Shown here piece by piece: positions 40,268 to 48,110 of a stretch of DNA of 64,000 nucleotides (position 1 is the first letter of the stretch; every line of letters begins with the position of its first letter). Below the pieces are notes generated by a model, which had not been told where the DNA came from, did no database searches, and saw only the letters and a program-made list of their open reading frames with translations. A program made the position numbers and the translations under genes. The DNA is from Planctomycetota bacterium (GTDB lineage Bacteria; Planctomycetota; B15-G4). The stretch lies in NCBI GenBank assembly GCA_020638905.1, contig JACKHP010000001.1:186001-250000 (forward strand), read 5' to 3'.

Positions 40268-41089
40268 GTGCACCAACCCGAGGACGCACGCCGGCAACCC
40301 GCGCCACGCCATCCGCCGGACACCTCGGCGGGTCGGCCGGTCGCGGCGCCCGCCGCCGCCGGGCAGGTGCTCGACGAGGTCCCGGGCGAGATGCTGGCCC
40401 GCGCGCGGGTCGTGGCCGAGCACACGGGTCACGCGCTGCTGGCCGCCACCGTGCTGCGCGGTCCGTCCTGCGGACTGCAGGCGCTCAACAACGCGCTCAT
40501 GGACACCTTCCGCGAGCATCAGGACGTGGCCGCCTTCGAGCTGCTGTTCGAGCTGAACGTGCGCCCGTTCGCGGCGGTGGCCTCGCGCTTCCTGCGCATG
40601 ACGAACAGCCGCGCCTCCGTCGACGACGTGTTGCAGGAGGCGTTCCTGGCCATCTTCCGCTACCCGACGAAGTTCCAGCCCGAGAAGCCGAACGCCTTCC
40701 GCAACTGGTCGCATTCGATCATCCGCAACACGGTCTTCCGCCACAACCACGCCGACGGTCGCGAGGGCATCCCGGCCGACATGCTGGCCGACGTACTCGA
40801 GGACACGCGCACGCCACAGCCGGCGCGCGCCAGCGAGGACGCCGAGTCGGAGGCCCGCTGCAAGCGCGTCTACGCGCTGCTCCTGATGCTGTACTGGCAC
40901 GCCTACGAGCACGAACTGTCCGATCGCGACCGCACGGCGCTCGAGCTGGTCGAGGTGCAGGGCGTGGGTTACCGCGAGGCGACCCTCGTCCTAGGCACAC
41001 GGCTGGAGAACTTCAAGATGATCGTCTGCCGCGCCCGCAAGAAGATCTACCAGTCCATGGTCCGTGTTCTCGGGACTCGCCTGCCATGA
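40268..41089 (+). CDS. Sigma-70 family (ECF-like) sigma factor
   Basis: This 273-residue protein has a sigma region 2 at residues about 86-160 (VRPFAAVASRFLRMTNSRASVDDVLQEAFLAIFRY, then FRNWSHSIIRNTVFRHNH) and region 4 at about 217-262 (LSDRDRTALELVEVQGVGYREATLVL, RLENFKMIVCRARKKI). Region 3 is absent, as in ECF factors. About 80 extra N-terminal residues are not conserved. It should direct RNA polymerase to a small regulon. The GTG start has GAGGGAG at 40254-40260, a strong ribosome site. It overlaps the next gene (ATGA), which encodes a zinc-binding protein that may hold it inactive. Confidence 0.85.
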   Translation: MHQPEDARRQPAPRHPPDTSAGRPVAAPAAAGQVLDEVPGEMLARARVVAEHTGHALLAATVLRGPSCGLQALNNALMDTFREHQDVAAFELLFELNVRPFAAVASRFLRMTNSRASVDDVLQEAFLAIFRYPTKFQPEKPNAFRNWSHSIIRNTVFRHNHADGREGIPADMLADVLEDTRTPQPARASEDAESEARCKRVYALLLMLYWHAYEHELSDRDRTALELVEVQGVGYREATLVLGTRLENFKMIVCRARKKIYQSMVRVLGTRLP

Positions 41090-42114
41090 GTGCCGACTTC
41101 GACATCCCCGCCTGCGACGCGTTCGTCGAGGACATCAGCGCCTTCGTCGACCACGAGCTCGAAGGCGACCGCGCCACGCGCCTCACCGACCACATCCGGG
41201 CCTGCCCGGGCTGCGGCGACTACGCCGAGGGCCTGCGCAAGCTGTCCGAGATCCACCGCCGCAGCGCCACGGCGGTCGACGAGGGCGCCCTCGAGGCGCG
41301 CATCGACCCCAAGGGCCTCTTCCGCGGCATCACCTCGGTGCTCGTCTCCGAGAAGCAGGGCACCCTCGCGCGCCTCTTCTACGAGATCGGACGGGCCTAC
41401 GTGATCGTGGGCAACCGCGAGCTCTCCGAGGCGAACCGCCGCTCGGTGGTGGTCCACACGCCGACGCTCGACATCCGCGGCAACGAAGAGCGCGCCAAGC
41501 GCATGCTGCGTCAGGCCGACCAGTTGCAGGAGCGGGCCGCGCCCGCGCGCCGCTCGCTCTTCAAGCAGAGCCGGCGGCTGTTCGAGCGCGGGCGCCGCGA
41601 ACGCTCGGGCGCCCTCGAGCGCGGGCGCCACTTCCTCGAGGAGGCGCTGGCGCTCGAGCCGGGTCTCGACGAGGCGCGGCTCTACCTCGGCTTCCAGTTC
41701 AGCGTGACCGGGCGCTTCGAGCGCGCGCGCGTCGAGTTCCGCAAGGTCTACGCGGGCGACGGGCTGCCGGTCCACAAGCTCATGGCGCTGCAGAGCCTCG
41801 GCAGCGTCTACGAGATGTGCAACGACTACATGCGTGCCGCCGAGTGCTACGCGCAGGTCGTGTCCGACGAGGCTGCGGGCGTCGAGCCGCGGCTCTTCCC
41901 GTCCTTCCTGAATCTTCCGGTGAGCTGTGCGAAGGCGGGTCGCTCCGGCGACTCGGTCCGGCACTTCGAGACGCTCGTCCAGCGCTTCCCGCAGCGGGTG
42001 GCGCAGATCCGCGGTCTCCTGTCTCGCAAGCAGTCCTTCGCGGCGACGCTCGCGCAGAACGCAGGTCTCCTCGACGACCTGCGTCGCGCGGTACCCCAGT
42101 TGTTCGCCGCTTGA
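41086..42114 (+). CDS. Soluble zinc-finger anti-sigma factor with TPRs
   Basis: In this 342-residue protein the N-terminal 45 residues contain H36-IRA-C40-PG-C43, the Hx3Cx2C zinc motif of ZAS anti-sigma factors, preceded by H23. Residues about 200-330 are TPR-like helices (RHFLEEALALEPGLDEARLYLGFQ, MALQSLGSVYEMCNDY). There is no membrane segment, so unlike most such anti-sigma factors it is cytosolic and the TPRs may be the sensing surface. The ATGA overlap with the sigma gene in front makes this pairing probable. It probably releases the sigma factor after binding some protein or redox signal; that is inference. Confidence 0.82.
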   Translation: MSADFDIPACDAFVEDISAFVDHELEGDRATRLTDHIRACPGCGDYAEGLRKLSEIHRRSATAVDEGALEARIDPKGLFRGITSVLVSEKQGTLARLFYEIGRAYVIVGNRELSEANRRSVVVHTPTLDIRGNEERAKRMLRQADQLQERAAPARRSLFKQSRRLFERGRRERSGALERGRHFLEEALALEPGLDEARLYLGFQFSVTGRFERARVEFRKVYAGDGLPVHKLMALQSLGSVYEMCNDYMRAAECYAQVVSDEAAGVEPRLFPSFLNLPVSCAKAGRSGDSVRHFETLVQRFPQRVAQIRGLLSRKQSFAATLAQNAGLLDDLRRAVPQLFAA

Positions 42115-42124
42115 GGAACGTCCC

Positions 42125-42832
42125 ATGAACCTCGAACTCCCCAACCTGCGAATGCCCCGCGCGACGCGTCTGCTGCGCGTCCTGTTCGTGTGCCTGCTCG
42201 CCATCCCGCTCTGGGCCAGCGACAACGATCCCGACTGGGGGCTGCCCGGGCCGCTCCAGGCGCCCACCGACAAGGCCGAGGGCCTCTCGTTCGCGCTGGC
42301 CGTGAGCGGCGACTTCGTGCTGGACGACCTGGCGCCCGCAGCCGGGCAGATCGACCTGGCCGTCGACGGTGCGAGCGGCTTCGAGCTCCTGCCGGCCGAC
42401 ACCTCGGTCGACCCGCTCGTCATCGCGCATCCCTCGGGCCTGCGGCACCAGCCGGTGGCCGAGGGCCAGGCGCTGCAGGGCGCCGCCGACCTGACCCTGG
42501 GCGACGGCCTGCACGCGACGCTGCGCGCGCCGTCCGTGGCCACGGCCTCGGTCGCGCTGCTCACGATCGACGTGGGACAGGGCCTCGAGAGCGTGGTCGA
42601 GAACCAGGGCCTCGGCATCGTCGCGCTCATGCCGCTGGGCGATCTCGAAGAACTCGACCTCGGCAAGCTCCAGGCGCTCGTCGCGGCCCACGCCGCGGCG
42701 CTCGAGGCCGCGTACGGCATGCCGGTCGGCGTGAGCGTGCTCGTGCTGTCCGTCGACGGACAGGGCGGCACGCACGTCAGCGGCGCGCGTGTCACGACCG
42801 ACGGCGGCGCGGTCGAGGTGCTGGCCGAGTAG
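42125..42832 (+). CDS. Exported protein of the sigma operon, unknown function
   Basis: In this 235-residue protein, residues 1-31 form a signal peptide (RLLRVLFVCLLAIPLWA) and the rest has no membrane helix. The mature part has beta-rich repeats such as FALAVSGDFVLDDLAPAAGQI and ADLTLGDGLHATL, and ends in THVSGARVTTDGGAVEVL. I do not recognise the family. GAGGA at 42113-42117 is its ribosome site and lies across the end of the anti-sigma gene, so it is the third gene of the operon. It could be the stress signal or target in the envelope, but nothing shows this. Confidence 0.72.
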   Translation: MNLELPNLRMPRATRLLRVLFVCLLAIPLWASDNDPDWGLPGPLQAPTDKAEGLSFALAVSGDFVLDDLAPAAGQIDLAVDGASGFELLPADTSVDPLVIAHPSGLRHQPVAEGQALQGAADLTLGDGLHATLRAPSVATASVALLTIDVGQGLESVVENQGLGIVALMPLGDLEELDLGKLQALVAAHAAALEAAYGMPVGVSVLVLSVDGQGGTHVSGARVTTDGGAVEVLAE

Positions 42833-42857
42833 TCCCCGCGAACGACTCGTGGCGTCC

Positions 42858-42904
42858 CGCGCGGCGCCCGTCCGGCCGATGACGCGCCGGACGGGCGCCG
42901 CGCG
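42858..42904 (+). terminator. Very long perfect hairpin
   Basis: An 18-bp perfect inverted repeat (arms 42858-42875 and 42887-42904) with an 11-base loop, 25 bases after the stop of the exported-protein gene. It should be a strong terminator of the sigma operon even without a T-run. Confidence 0.75.
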
Positions 42905-42957
42905 CGTTCGCAGGCCGCGCCGCGTGTTCGCGAGCGCGACGCGCGCGATCCGCGCGC

Positions 42958-42981
42958 TCGATCGCGCGATCGCGCGATCGA
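42958..42981. repeat. 24-bp perfect palindrome of GATCGCGC units
   Basis: TCGATCGCGCGATCGCGCGATCGA is its own reverse complement and contains three GATC sites at 8-base spacing, with a fourth GATC a short way upstream. It lies about 80 bases before the TATGAT hexamer of the pcrA gene. It could be a protein-binding site or a GATC methylation cluster; no known operator matches. Confidence 0.6.
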
Positions 42982-43060
42982 CGTGCTCCGCGGGAGGCCG
43001 GCGTGCGTGTCCCCGATCGACGCATTCGACGGCGGACGCGCGTCGAGGCGGCTCGTCGCC

Positions 43061-43066
43061 TATGAT
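43061..43066 (+). promoter_or_regulatory. Candidate -10 element (TATGAT) for pcrA
   Basis: TATGAT is rare in this GC-rich sequence. It lies 25 bases before the GTG at 43092. A -35 is not evident. Confidence 0.45.
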
Positions 43067-43091
43067 GTCCCGTTCCTCCCCGGGATGTGCC

Positions 43092-45389
43092 GTGTTCGAC
43101 GCCGACGCCCTCGTCCACGACCTCAACGAGCCGCAGCGCGAGGCGGTGCTCCACGGCGACGGTCCGCTGCTCATCGTGGCCGGCGCCGGATCGGGCAAGA
43201 CGCGCGTCATCACGCGCCGCATCGCGCACCTGATCCAGCGCGGCGTCCGGCCGAGCGAGATCCTGGCGATCACGTTCACGAACAAGGCCGCGGGCGAGAT
43301 GCGCGAACGCGTGCTGGCCATGATCGACGAAGGCGGCGGGGCGCCCTGGCTGGCCACATTCCACGCCTTCTGCGCGCGGGTGCTGCGCGCAGAAGGCGAG
43401 CGCGTCGGACTGGCGAAGGGCTACACGATCTACGACACCGACGATCAGCTCGCGCTCGTCAAGGAGCAGTGCCGCGAGCACTCGATCGACACCCAGGCCT
43501 TCCGTCCGCGGGCGCTGCTGTCGGCCATCTCGCGCATGAAGAACGACGGCGTGCATCCCGACGAGGCCGAGGCGGCTGCGATCTCGTCGTACGACCACGT
43601 CACGGCGCGCGTGTACGGCCTGTACGCCAAGGCCCTGTCCGAGGCGAACGCGGCAGACTTCGACGACCTGCTGCTCAAGGTCGTGCAGCTCTTCCGCGAG
43701 AACGCCGACGTGCTGCAGAAGTACCAGCAGCGCTTCCGGCACGTGCTCGTCGACGAGTACCAGGACACGAACTCGATCCAGGACAAGATCGCCCGCTCGA
43801 TCGCCCTGGGGCACGGCAACCTGTGCGTGACCGGCGACCCCGACCAGTCGATCTACCGCTGGCGCGGCGCGCGGGTCGAGAACATCCTCGAGTTCACGAA
43901 GGACTTCCCCGACGCGCACGTCGTGCGCCTGGCGCAGAACTACCGCAGCACGAACCGCATCCTGCGCGCGGCGTCCTCGGTCATCGGCCACAACCCGGGG
44001 CGCCTGCTGGGCGACCTGTGGAGCGAGCTGGGCGAGGGCGCGGCGGTGACGATCATGTCGCACGCCGACGAGGAGACCGAGGCCGACGCCGTGGTCCGCC
44101 TGCTGCGCGAGTGGACCGACGAAGGTCGCCGTCTCTCCGAGATCGCGATCTTCTACCGCACGAACGCCCTGTCGCGCGGGCTCGAGCGTGCGTTGCGGCT
44201 CTACAACGTCTCGTACGACATCGTCGGCGCGGTCGAGTTCTACCAGCGCCGCGAGGTCAAGGACCTGCTCGCGTTCCTGCGCGTGCTCGTGAACCCGGAC
44301 GACGCGCTCTCGTTCCTGCGCATCGTGAACGTGCCGGGGCGCGGCATCGGCAAGACGTCCCTCGACAAGCTGCGCGCGTGGGCGCTGCCCCAGGGCATCG
44401 GACCGCGCGAGGCCGCGCGTCGCGCGCACGACTGTCCCGGCCTGACGCGCAAGCCGAAGAAGGCGCTGGTCGAGTTCTCGGCGCTGCTCGACGGGCTCGT
44501 CGAGACCCTCGACGGTCCGCCCGAGGACACGCTGCGCGCGATCGTCGAGCGCACCCGCTACGAGGACTTCCTGCGCGACTTCGGCGGCACCGAGGCCGTC
44601 GAGCGGCTCGAGAACGTGCAGGAGCTCGAGGCCGCGCTCGCGGCCTACGTGCGCAACGCGACCGAGCCGACGGTGCTGGGCTTCCTCGAGGAGACCGCGC
44701 TGGTGGCCGACTCCGACGGCTACGACGACTCGTCCGACAAGGTCACGCTGATGACCATGCACGCGGCCAAGGGACTCGAGTTCCCGGCGGTGATCATCGT
44801 CGGACTCGAAGAGGGCCTGCTGCCGCACGTGCGCGCGTTCGACAGCGAACTCGACCTGCACGAGGAGCGGCGCCTGCTCTACGTGGGCATGACGCGTGCG
44901 CAGCAGCGGCTCGTGCTCTCCCACGCGCTGCGGCGCCAGCGGCAGGGGCAGTGGATGCCCGGCATGGCCAGCCGCTTCCTCGACGAGCTGCCCGACGACG
45001 AGATCGAACGCGACGACCGCACGGAGGTGGCCGGCTCCTGGGGCGGCTCGTCCGGCGGATGGGGCGGCGGCGCGCGTGCCCGCGGCGGCTGGACGTCGGG
45101 GCGCGTCGGCGCGGCCGAGGGCTCCGGCGACGGCGCGGCGGGCGGTTCGCGGGGGCGCCGGGCCGGGTCCGACGACCCGTTCGCGGGTGGATACGTGCCC
45201 GATCCCGACGACTATCTCGACGAGCCCGCGCTCCCGCGCCCGGGCCAGGCCGTGCGTCACGCCCACTTCGGCGAGGGCGTCGTGCTCGACGTCCAGGGCA
45301 CGGGCGGCAAGGCGCGCATCACCGTCCGATTCCGGCGCTTCGGCGACAAGCAGCTCATGGCCGAGTACGCCCGCCTCGAGCCGGCGTGA
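43092..45389 (+). CDS. pcrA: UvrD/PcrA-type superfamily 1 DNA helicase
   Basis: This enzyme of about 765 residues unwinds DNA 3' to 5' in repair and replication restart. Helicase motifs in order are the Q motif LNEPQREAV, Walker A AGAGSGKTR, AITFTNKAA, motif II VDEYQDTN, motif III GDPDQSIYRWRGA, QNYRST (IV), TMHAAKGLEFPAV (V) and VGMTRAQQR (VI). After a Gly/Arg-rich linker, the last 60 residues (RPGQAVRHAHFGEGVVLDV) are the C-terminal PcrA Tudor-like domain that binds RNA polymerase. GTG 43092 gives MFDADALVHDLN, as in family members. ATG 43062 or 43065 is an alternative but has no good Shine-Dalgarno and falls on the candidate -10. Confidence 0.92.
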   Translation: MFDADALVHDLNEPQREAVLHGDGPLLIVAGAGSGKTRVITRRIAHLIQRGVRPSEILAITFTNKAAGEMRERVLAMIDEGGGAPWLATFHAFCARVLRAEGERVGLAKGYTIYDTDDQLALVKEQCREHSIDTQAFRPRALLSAISRMKNDGVHPDEAEAAAISSYDHVTARVYGLYAKALSEANAADFDDLLLKVVQLFRENADVLQKYQQRFRHVLVDEYQDTNSIQDKIARSIALGHGNLCVTGDPDQSIYRWRGARVENILEFTKDFPDAHVVRLAQNYRSTNRILRAASSVIGHNPGRLLGDLWSELGEGAAVTIMSHADEETEADAVVRLLREWTDEGRRLSEIAIFYRTNALSRGLERALRLYNVSYDIVGAVEFYQRREVKDLLAFLRVLVNPDDALSFLRIVNVPGRGIGKTSLDKLRAWALPQGIGPREAARRAHDCPGLTRKPKKALVEFSALLDGLVETLDGPPEDTLRAIVERTRYEDFLRDFGGTEAVERLENVQELEAALAAYVRNATEPTVLGFLEETALVADSDGYDDSSDKVTLMTMHAAKGLEFPAVIIVGLEEGLLPHVRAFDSELDLHEERRLLYVGMTRAQQRLVLSHALRRQRQGQWMPGMASRFLDELPDDEIERDDRTEVAGSWGGSSGGWGGGARARGGWTSGRVGAAEGSGDGAAGGSRGRRAGSDDPFAGGYVPDPDDYLDEPALPRPGQAVRHAHFGEGVVLDVQGTGGKARITVRFRRFGDKQLMAEYARLEPA

Positions 45390-45407
45390 CCTGCCGGCCG
45401 TCCCCGC

Positions 45408-45413
45408 TAGAAT
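45408..45413 (+). promoter_or_regulatory. Candidate -10 element (TAGAAT) for the FHA operon
   Basis: GCTAGAATGG, 49 bases before the FHA start, with GTGACC 16 bases upstream as a weak -35-like element. It is one of four TAGAAT sites in the window. Confidence 0.48.
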
Positions 45414-45462
45414 GGCCCGCCCCCCGAGGGGCGCCCGTCCCGACCACCCCGCGACACCCGCC

Positions 45463-46998
45463 ATGGCCAGCCTGATCATCAACGAGGGATCGGGACCCCG
45501 CAGCGTCGACCTGCGCGGCCCCGTCGTCATCGGCAGCAACCCGTCGTGCGACGTGGTGCTCGACCATCCCACGGCGACGGGAAGTCGCGTCGAGCTGCAG
45601 CCGAAACGCTTCGGCTACCGCGTCACGAAGCTCAAGGGCGATCTGCTCGTGAACGAGCAGGCGGCCGACATGGCCGACCTCGAGCACAACGACACGCTGC
45701 GCATCGGCGAGGTCCTGCTGCTCTACAAGCAGCCCGAGGGCGACGCGTTCGACGGGTCGGCGGCTCCGTCGGCCGCGCGCGTCGAGGTGCTGCCCGACGG
45801 GCAGGAGGACGAGATCGTCGACGACCTGCTCGACGCCGAGCTCGAGGCGCTCGAGCCCGCCGATCTGTCGGCGTCGGCGCCGCCACCGGCCCTCGATGAC
45901 GCGCTCGAGCGAGCGCGCCTCAAGCGCCTCGAGGCGCTGCGGCGGCTGCAGCTCGCCGAGCACGGCGCGCCGATCGACGAGCTGCCCGACCTCGCGGCGC
46001 CCGGCGCGCTGCTCGAGGCCGCCGCGCTCGACGTCGACGAGGAGCGCGCGCTCGAGGCCCTGGCCCACGAGCACGGTCTCGAGGAGGCCGCCTTCAAGGA
46101 GATCCTGGCCGCCGCCGACCACGCGGCCAGCGCGCACGAACGCGACCAGCCGCTCGAGATCGTCGAGCTCGAGGCGCTCGAAGAGCTGGCGGTCGAGCCG
46201 CCGCCCGAGATCGACGAGGCCCTCGAGCGCGCGCAGCTCAAGCGGCTGGCGGCGCTCGACGTGCTGGCGCGCGCCGGAGCGGGCGCACCGCGCGAGCCGC
46301 TGCCCGACCTGTCCGACGCGCAGGTGCTCGACGCGATGCGCGCGCTGCGCGCCGCGGGCGCGGCCGAGGCGCTGCTCGCGTACGAGCGCGCCGAGCATCT
46401 CGACGACGAGACGCCGCGCGGGCTGCTCGAGCGCGCCGAGTCCCTCTGGACGGCGCGCGAGGACGCCGAACGCGCCGCGCGCGAAGCCGAGGCCGCGGCG
46501 TCCGCCGAACTCGAGGCGCTCGACGAACTCGAAGAACTCACCGAGCTCGAGGCGCTCGGCGACCTGGCGGAGATCGAGTCGTCCGAGGATCTCACGGCGC
46601 TCGAGGGCCTCGACGAGCAGGCGCTCGACGCGGCCGACGAGTTCGCGGCCGGCGACCTGGCTGAACTCGAAGAGCTCGAGGCGCTGCCGCCCGTCGACGC
46701 ACCTGCGCCGACGCCGGTGGAGCGCCGGCCCGCGCTCGCGCCGCGTGCCGCGGCGGGCGGACCGCGCGCCGTCCGTGCCCTGGCGCCCGCGCGTGGGACG
46801 CCCAGCGCGCCGATGCGCGCTGCGCAGCCGGCGGCCGCCGTGTTCCGCGTCGCGCCGCCCGTGGGAGCCCGGGGCGCGGTGCCGGCCGGCGCGCGTCCGC
46901 TGCCGGTCGAGGGCATCGCCTTCACCCGTCCCCTGCCGCCGGGACGCGCGGCGCCGACGTACCTGCCGCCCGTCCACCCGGGGAGCCCGCCCGCATGA
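45463..46998 (+). CDS. FHA-domain protein with internal duplication
   Basis: In this 511-residue cytosolic protein, residues about 5-90 form an FHA-like beta-sandwich (VVIGSNPSCDVVLDHP, GSRVEL, DLLVNEQ, EHNDTLRIGEVLLLY). The usual GR is GS and the SxxH is SRVE, so phosphopeptide binding is doubtful. Residues about 143-215 and 249-315 are a duplicated unit, each opening with ALERA-LKRL-AL and containing LPDL. The rest is a Leu/Glu/Ala-rich coiled-coil-like section and an Ala/Pro-rich basic tail. It starts an operon with the zinc-ribbon gene (ATGA overlap) and the sulfatase-like gene. It probably acts as a scaffold for them. Confidence 0.75.
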   Translation: MASLIINEGSGPRSVDLRGPVVIGSNPSCDVVLDHPTATGSRVELQPKRFGYRVTKLKGDLLVNEQAADMADLEHNDTLRIGEVLLLYKQPEGDAFDGSAAPSAARVEVLPDGQEDEIVDDLLDAELEALEPADLSASAPPPALDDALERARLKRLEALRRLQLAEHGAPIDELPDLAAPGALLEAAALDVDEERALEALAHEHGLEEAAFKEILAAADHAASAHERDQPLEIVELEALEELAVEPPPEIDEALERAQLKRLAALDVLARAGAGAPREPLPDLSDAQVLDAMRALRAAGAAEALLAYERAEHLDDETPRGLLERAESLWTAREDAERAAREAEAAASAELEALDELEELTELEALGDLAEIESSEDLTALEGLDEQALDAADEFAAGDLAELEELEALPPVDAPAPTPVERRPALAPRAAAGGPRAVRALAPARGTPSAPMRAAQPAAAVFRVAPPVGARGAVPAGARPLPVEGIAFTRPLPPGRAAPTYLPPVHPGSPPA

Positions 46999-48104
46999 TC
47001 AAGGTCACTTGCGAAGCTTGCGGCAAGAGCTTCGGCGCGAAAGACGAACTCGCCGGACGCAAGGGCAAGTGCCCCTCGTGTGGCGCACCCATCGTGGTCG
47101 GCAGCGCGGCGCCGGCCGCGGCGACTCCCGCGGCACGTCCCGCGGCGGCCGCCGGGCAGGGCGCGGCGCCCGTACGCGCGGCGCCCGCGCCGAGCGTGAC
47201 GCCGTCGTCCGGCGGCTCGCGCGGCTGGTCCTCGCGTGGCGGCGGGTCGCGGCGCGGCGGAGGGTCGTCGAAGGGTGGCAAGGACTACACCTCGATCACC
47301 GCGCTGGCCCTCGTGGTCGCGATCGGCGTCGCCGTCGCCGGCTGGTTCCTCTCCCAGGACGAAGGCCCGAACCCGTACTTCCTCGGCACCGAGGCGAAGG
47401 AGAAGGGCCACCTCGAGGAAGCCCTCGCCTGGTTCGAGAAGGTGCCGGCGGACGACCCGAGCTACGAACGCGCGAAGGGCGACATCGTGGCGGTGCGCGA
47501 CATGATCGCCGCCCAGGCGGCGAACGACGCGCGCGCGCACGGCGACGCGGCCTACCAGTACGTGATCGATCTCGAGGAGCGCTTCGTCGACCGCAACGGC
47601 CAGGGCTACCTGATGCCGACGTACGTGCCGAACGCCCGCTACATGCTCAAGCGCGCGAAGGAGTTCCTCGACTCGTACCCGAACGACCCGCGTCGCGGCG
47701 AGATCGAGAAGCTCATGTGGAAGTACAGCGAGGTCGCGTCGCTCGACAAGCCGCCCACGGTGGCCGACGTGCGCGCCGAGCTGGGCTTCCGCGGAGGCGC
47801 GACGCGCTCGTGGGACCTGCGCGCGATGGAGCAGGCGGTCGAGGAGTTCGTCAGCCGCAATCCCGGCGACGAGGCCGGCGCGCGCGAGCTCTGGGCGTAC
47901 CTCGACGAGCGCAACCACGAGTTCTGGACGCGCACCTACGACCGCTCGTCGAAGTGGATCGAGCAAGGCAACTGGAAGGCGCTGCTCGACGACATCGCCA
48001 CGTACAAGCTCTGCTACGAGGGCACGCAGCGGCTGAAGCCCGACCCCGAGGCGCTCAAGCTCGAGGCCGAGGCCAAGGCGAAGGCCGCGAGCGCGGGAGG
48101 CTGA
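46995..48104 (+). CDS. Zinc-ribbon membrane-anchored protein
   Basis: In this 369-residue protein, residues 1-31 hold a zinc ribbon with two CxxC knuckles (C6, C9, C26, C29) of the MJ0042/zinc-ribbon type. A flexible Ala/Pro then Gly/Arg/Ser-rich linker (32-96) follows, then one membrane helix (about 100-119) and a C-terminal helical domain of about 245 residues with TPR-like helices (EAKEKGHLEEALAWFEKV) and ERFVDRNGQGYLMPTYVPN. The zinc ribbon should be cytosolic and the helical part periplasmic. No enzyme motif. It overlaps the FHA gene (ATGA) and lies six bases from the next gene. Confidence 0.78.
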   Translation: MIKVTCEACGKSFGAKDELAGRKGKCPSCGAPIVVGSAAPAAATPAARPAAAAGQGAAPVRAAPAPSVTPSSGGSRGWSSRGGGSRRGGGSSKGGKDYTSITALALVVAIGVAVAGWFLSQDEGPNPYFLGTEAKEKGHLEEALAWFEKVPADDPSYERAKGDIVAVRDMIAAQAANDARAHGDAAYQYVIDLEERFVDRNGQGYLMPTYVPNARYMLKRAKEFLDSYPNDPRRGEIEKLMWKYSEVASLDKPPTVADVRAELGFRGGATRSWDLRAMEQAVEEFVSRNPGDEAGARELWAYLDERNHEFWTRTYDRSSKWIEQGNWKALLDDIATYKLCYEGTQRLKPDPEALKLEAEAKAKAASAGG

Positions 48105-48110
48105 TACCGC

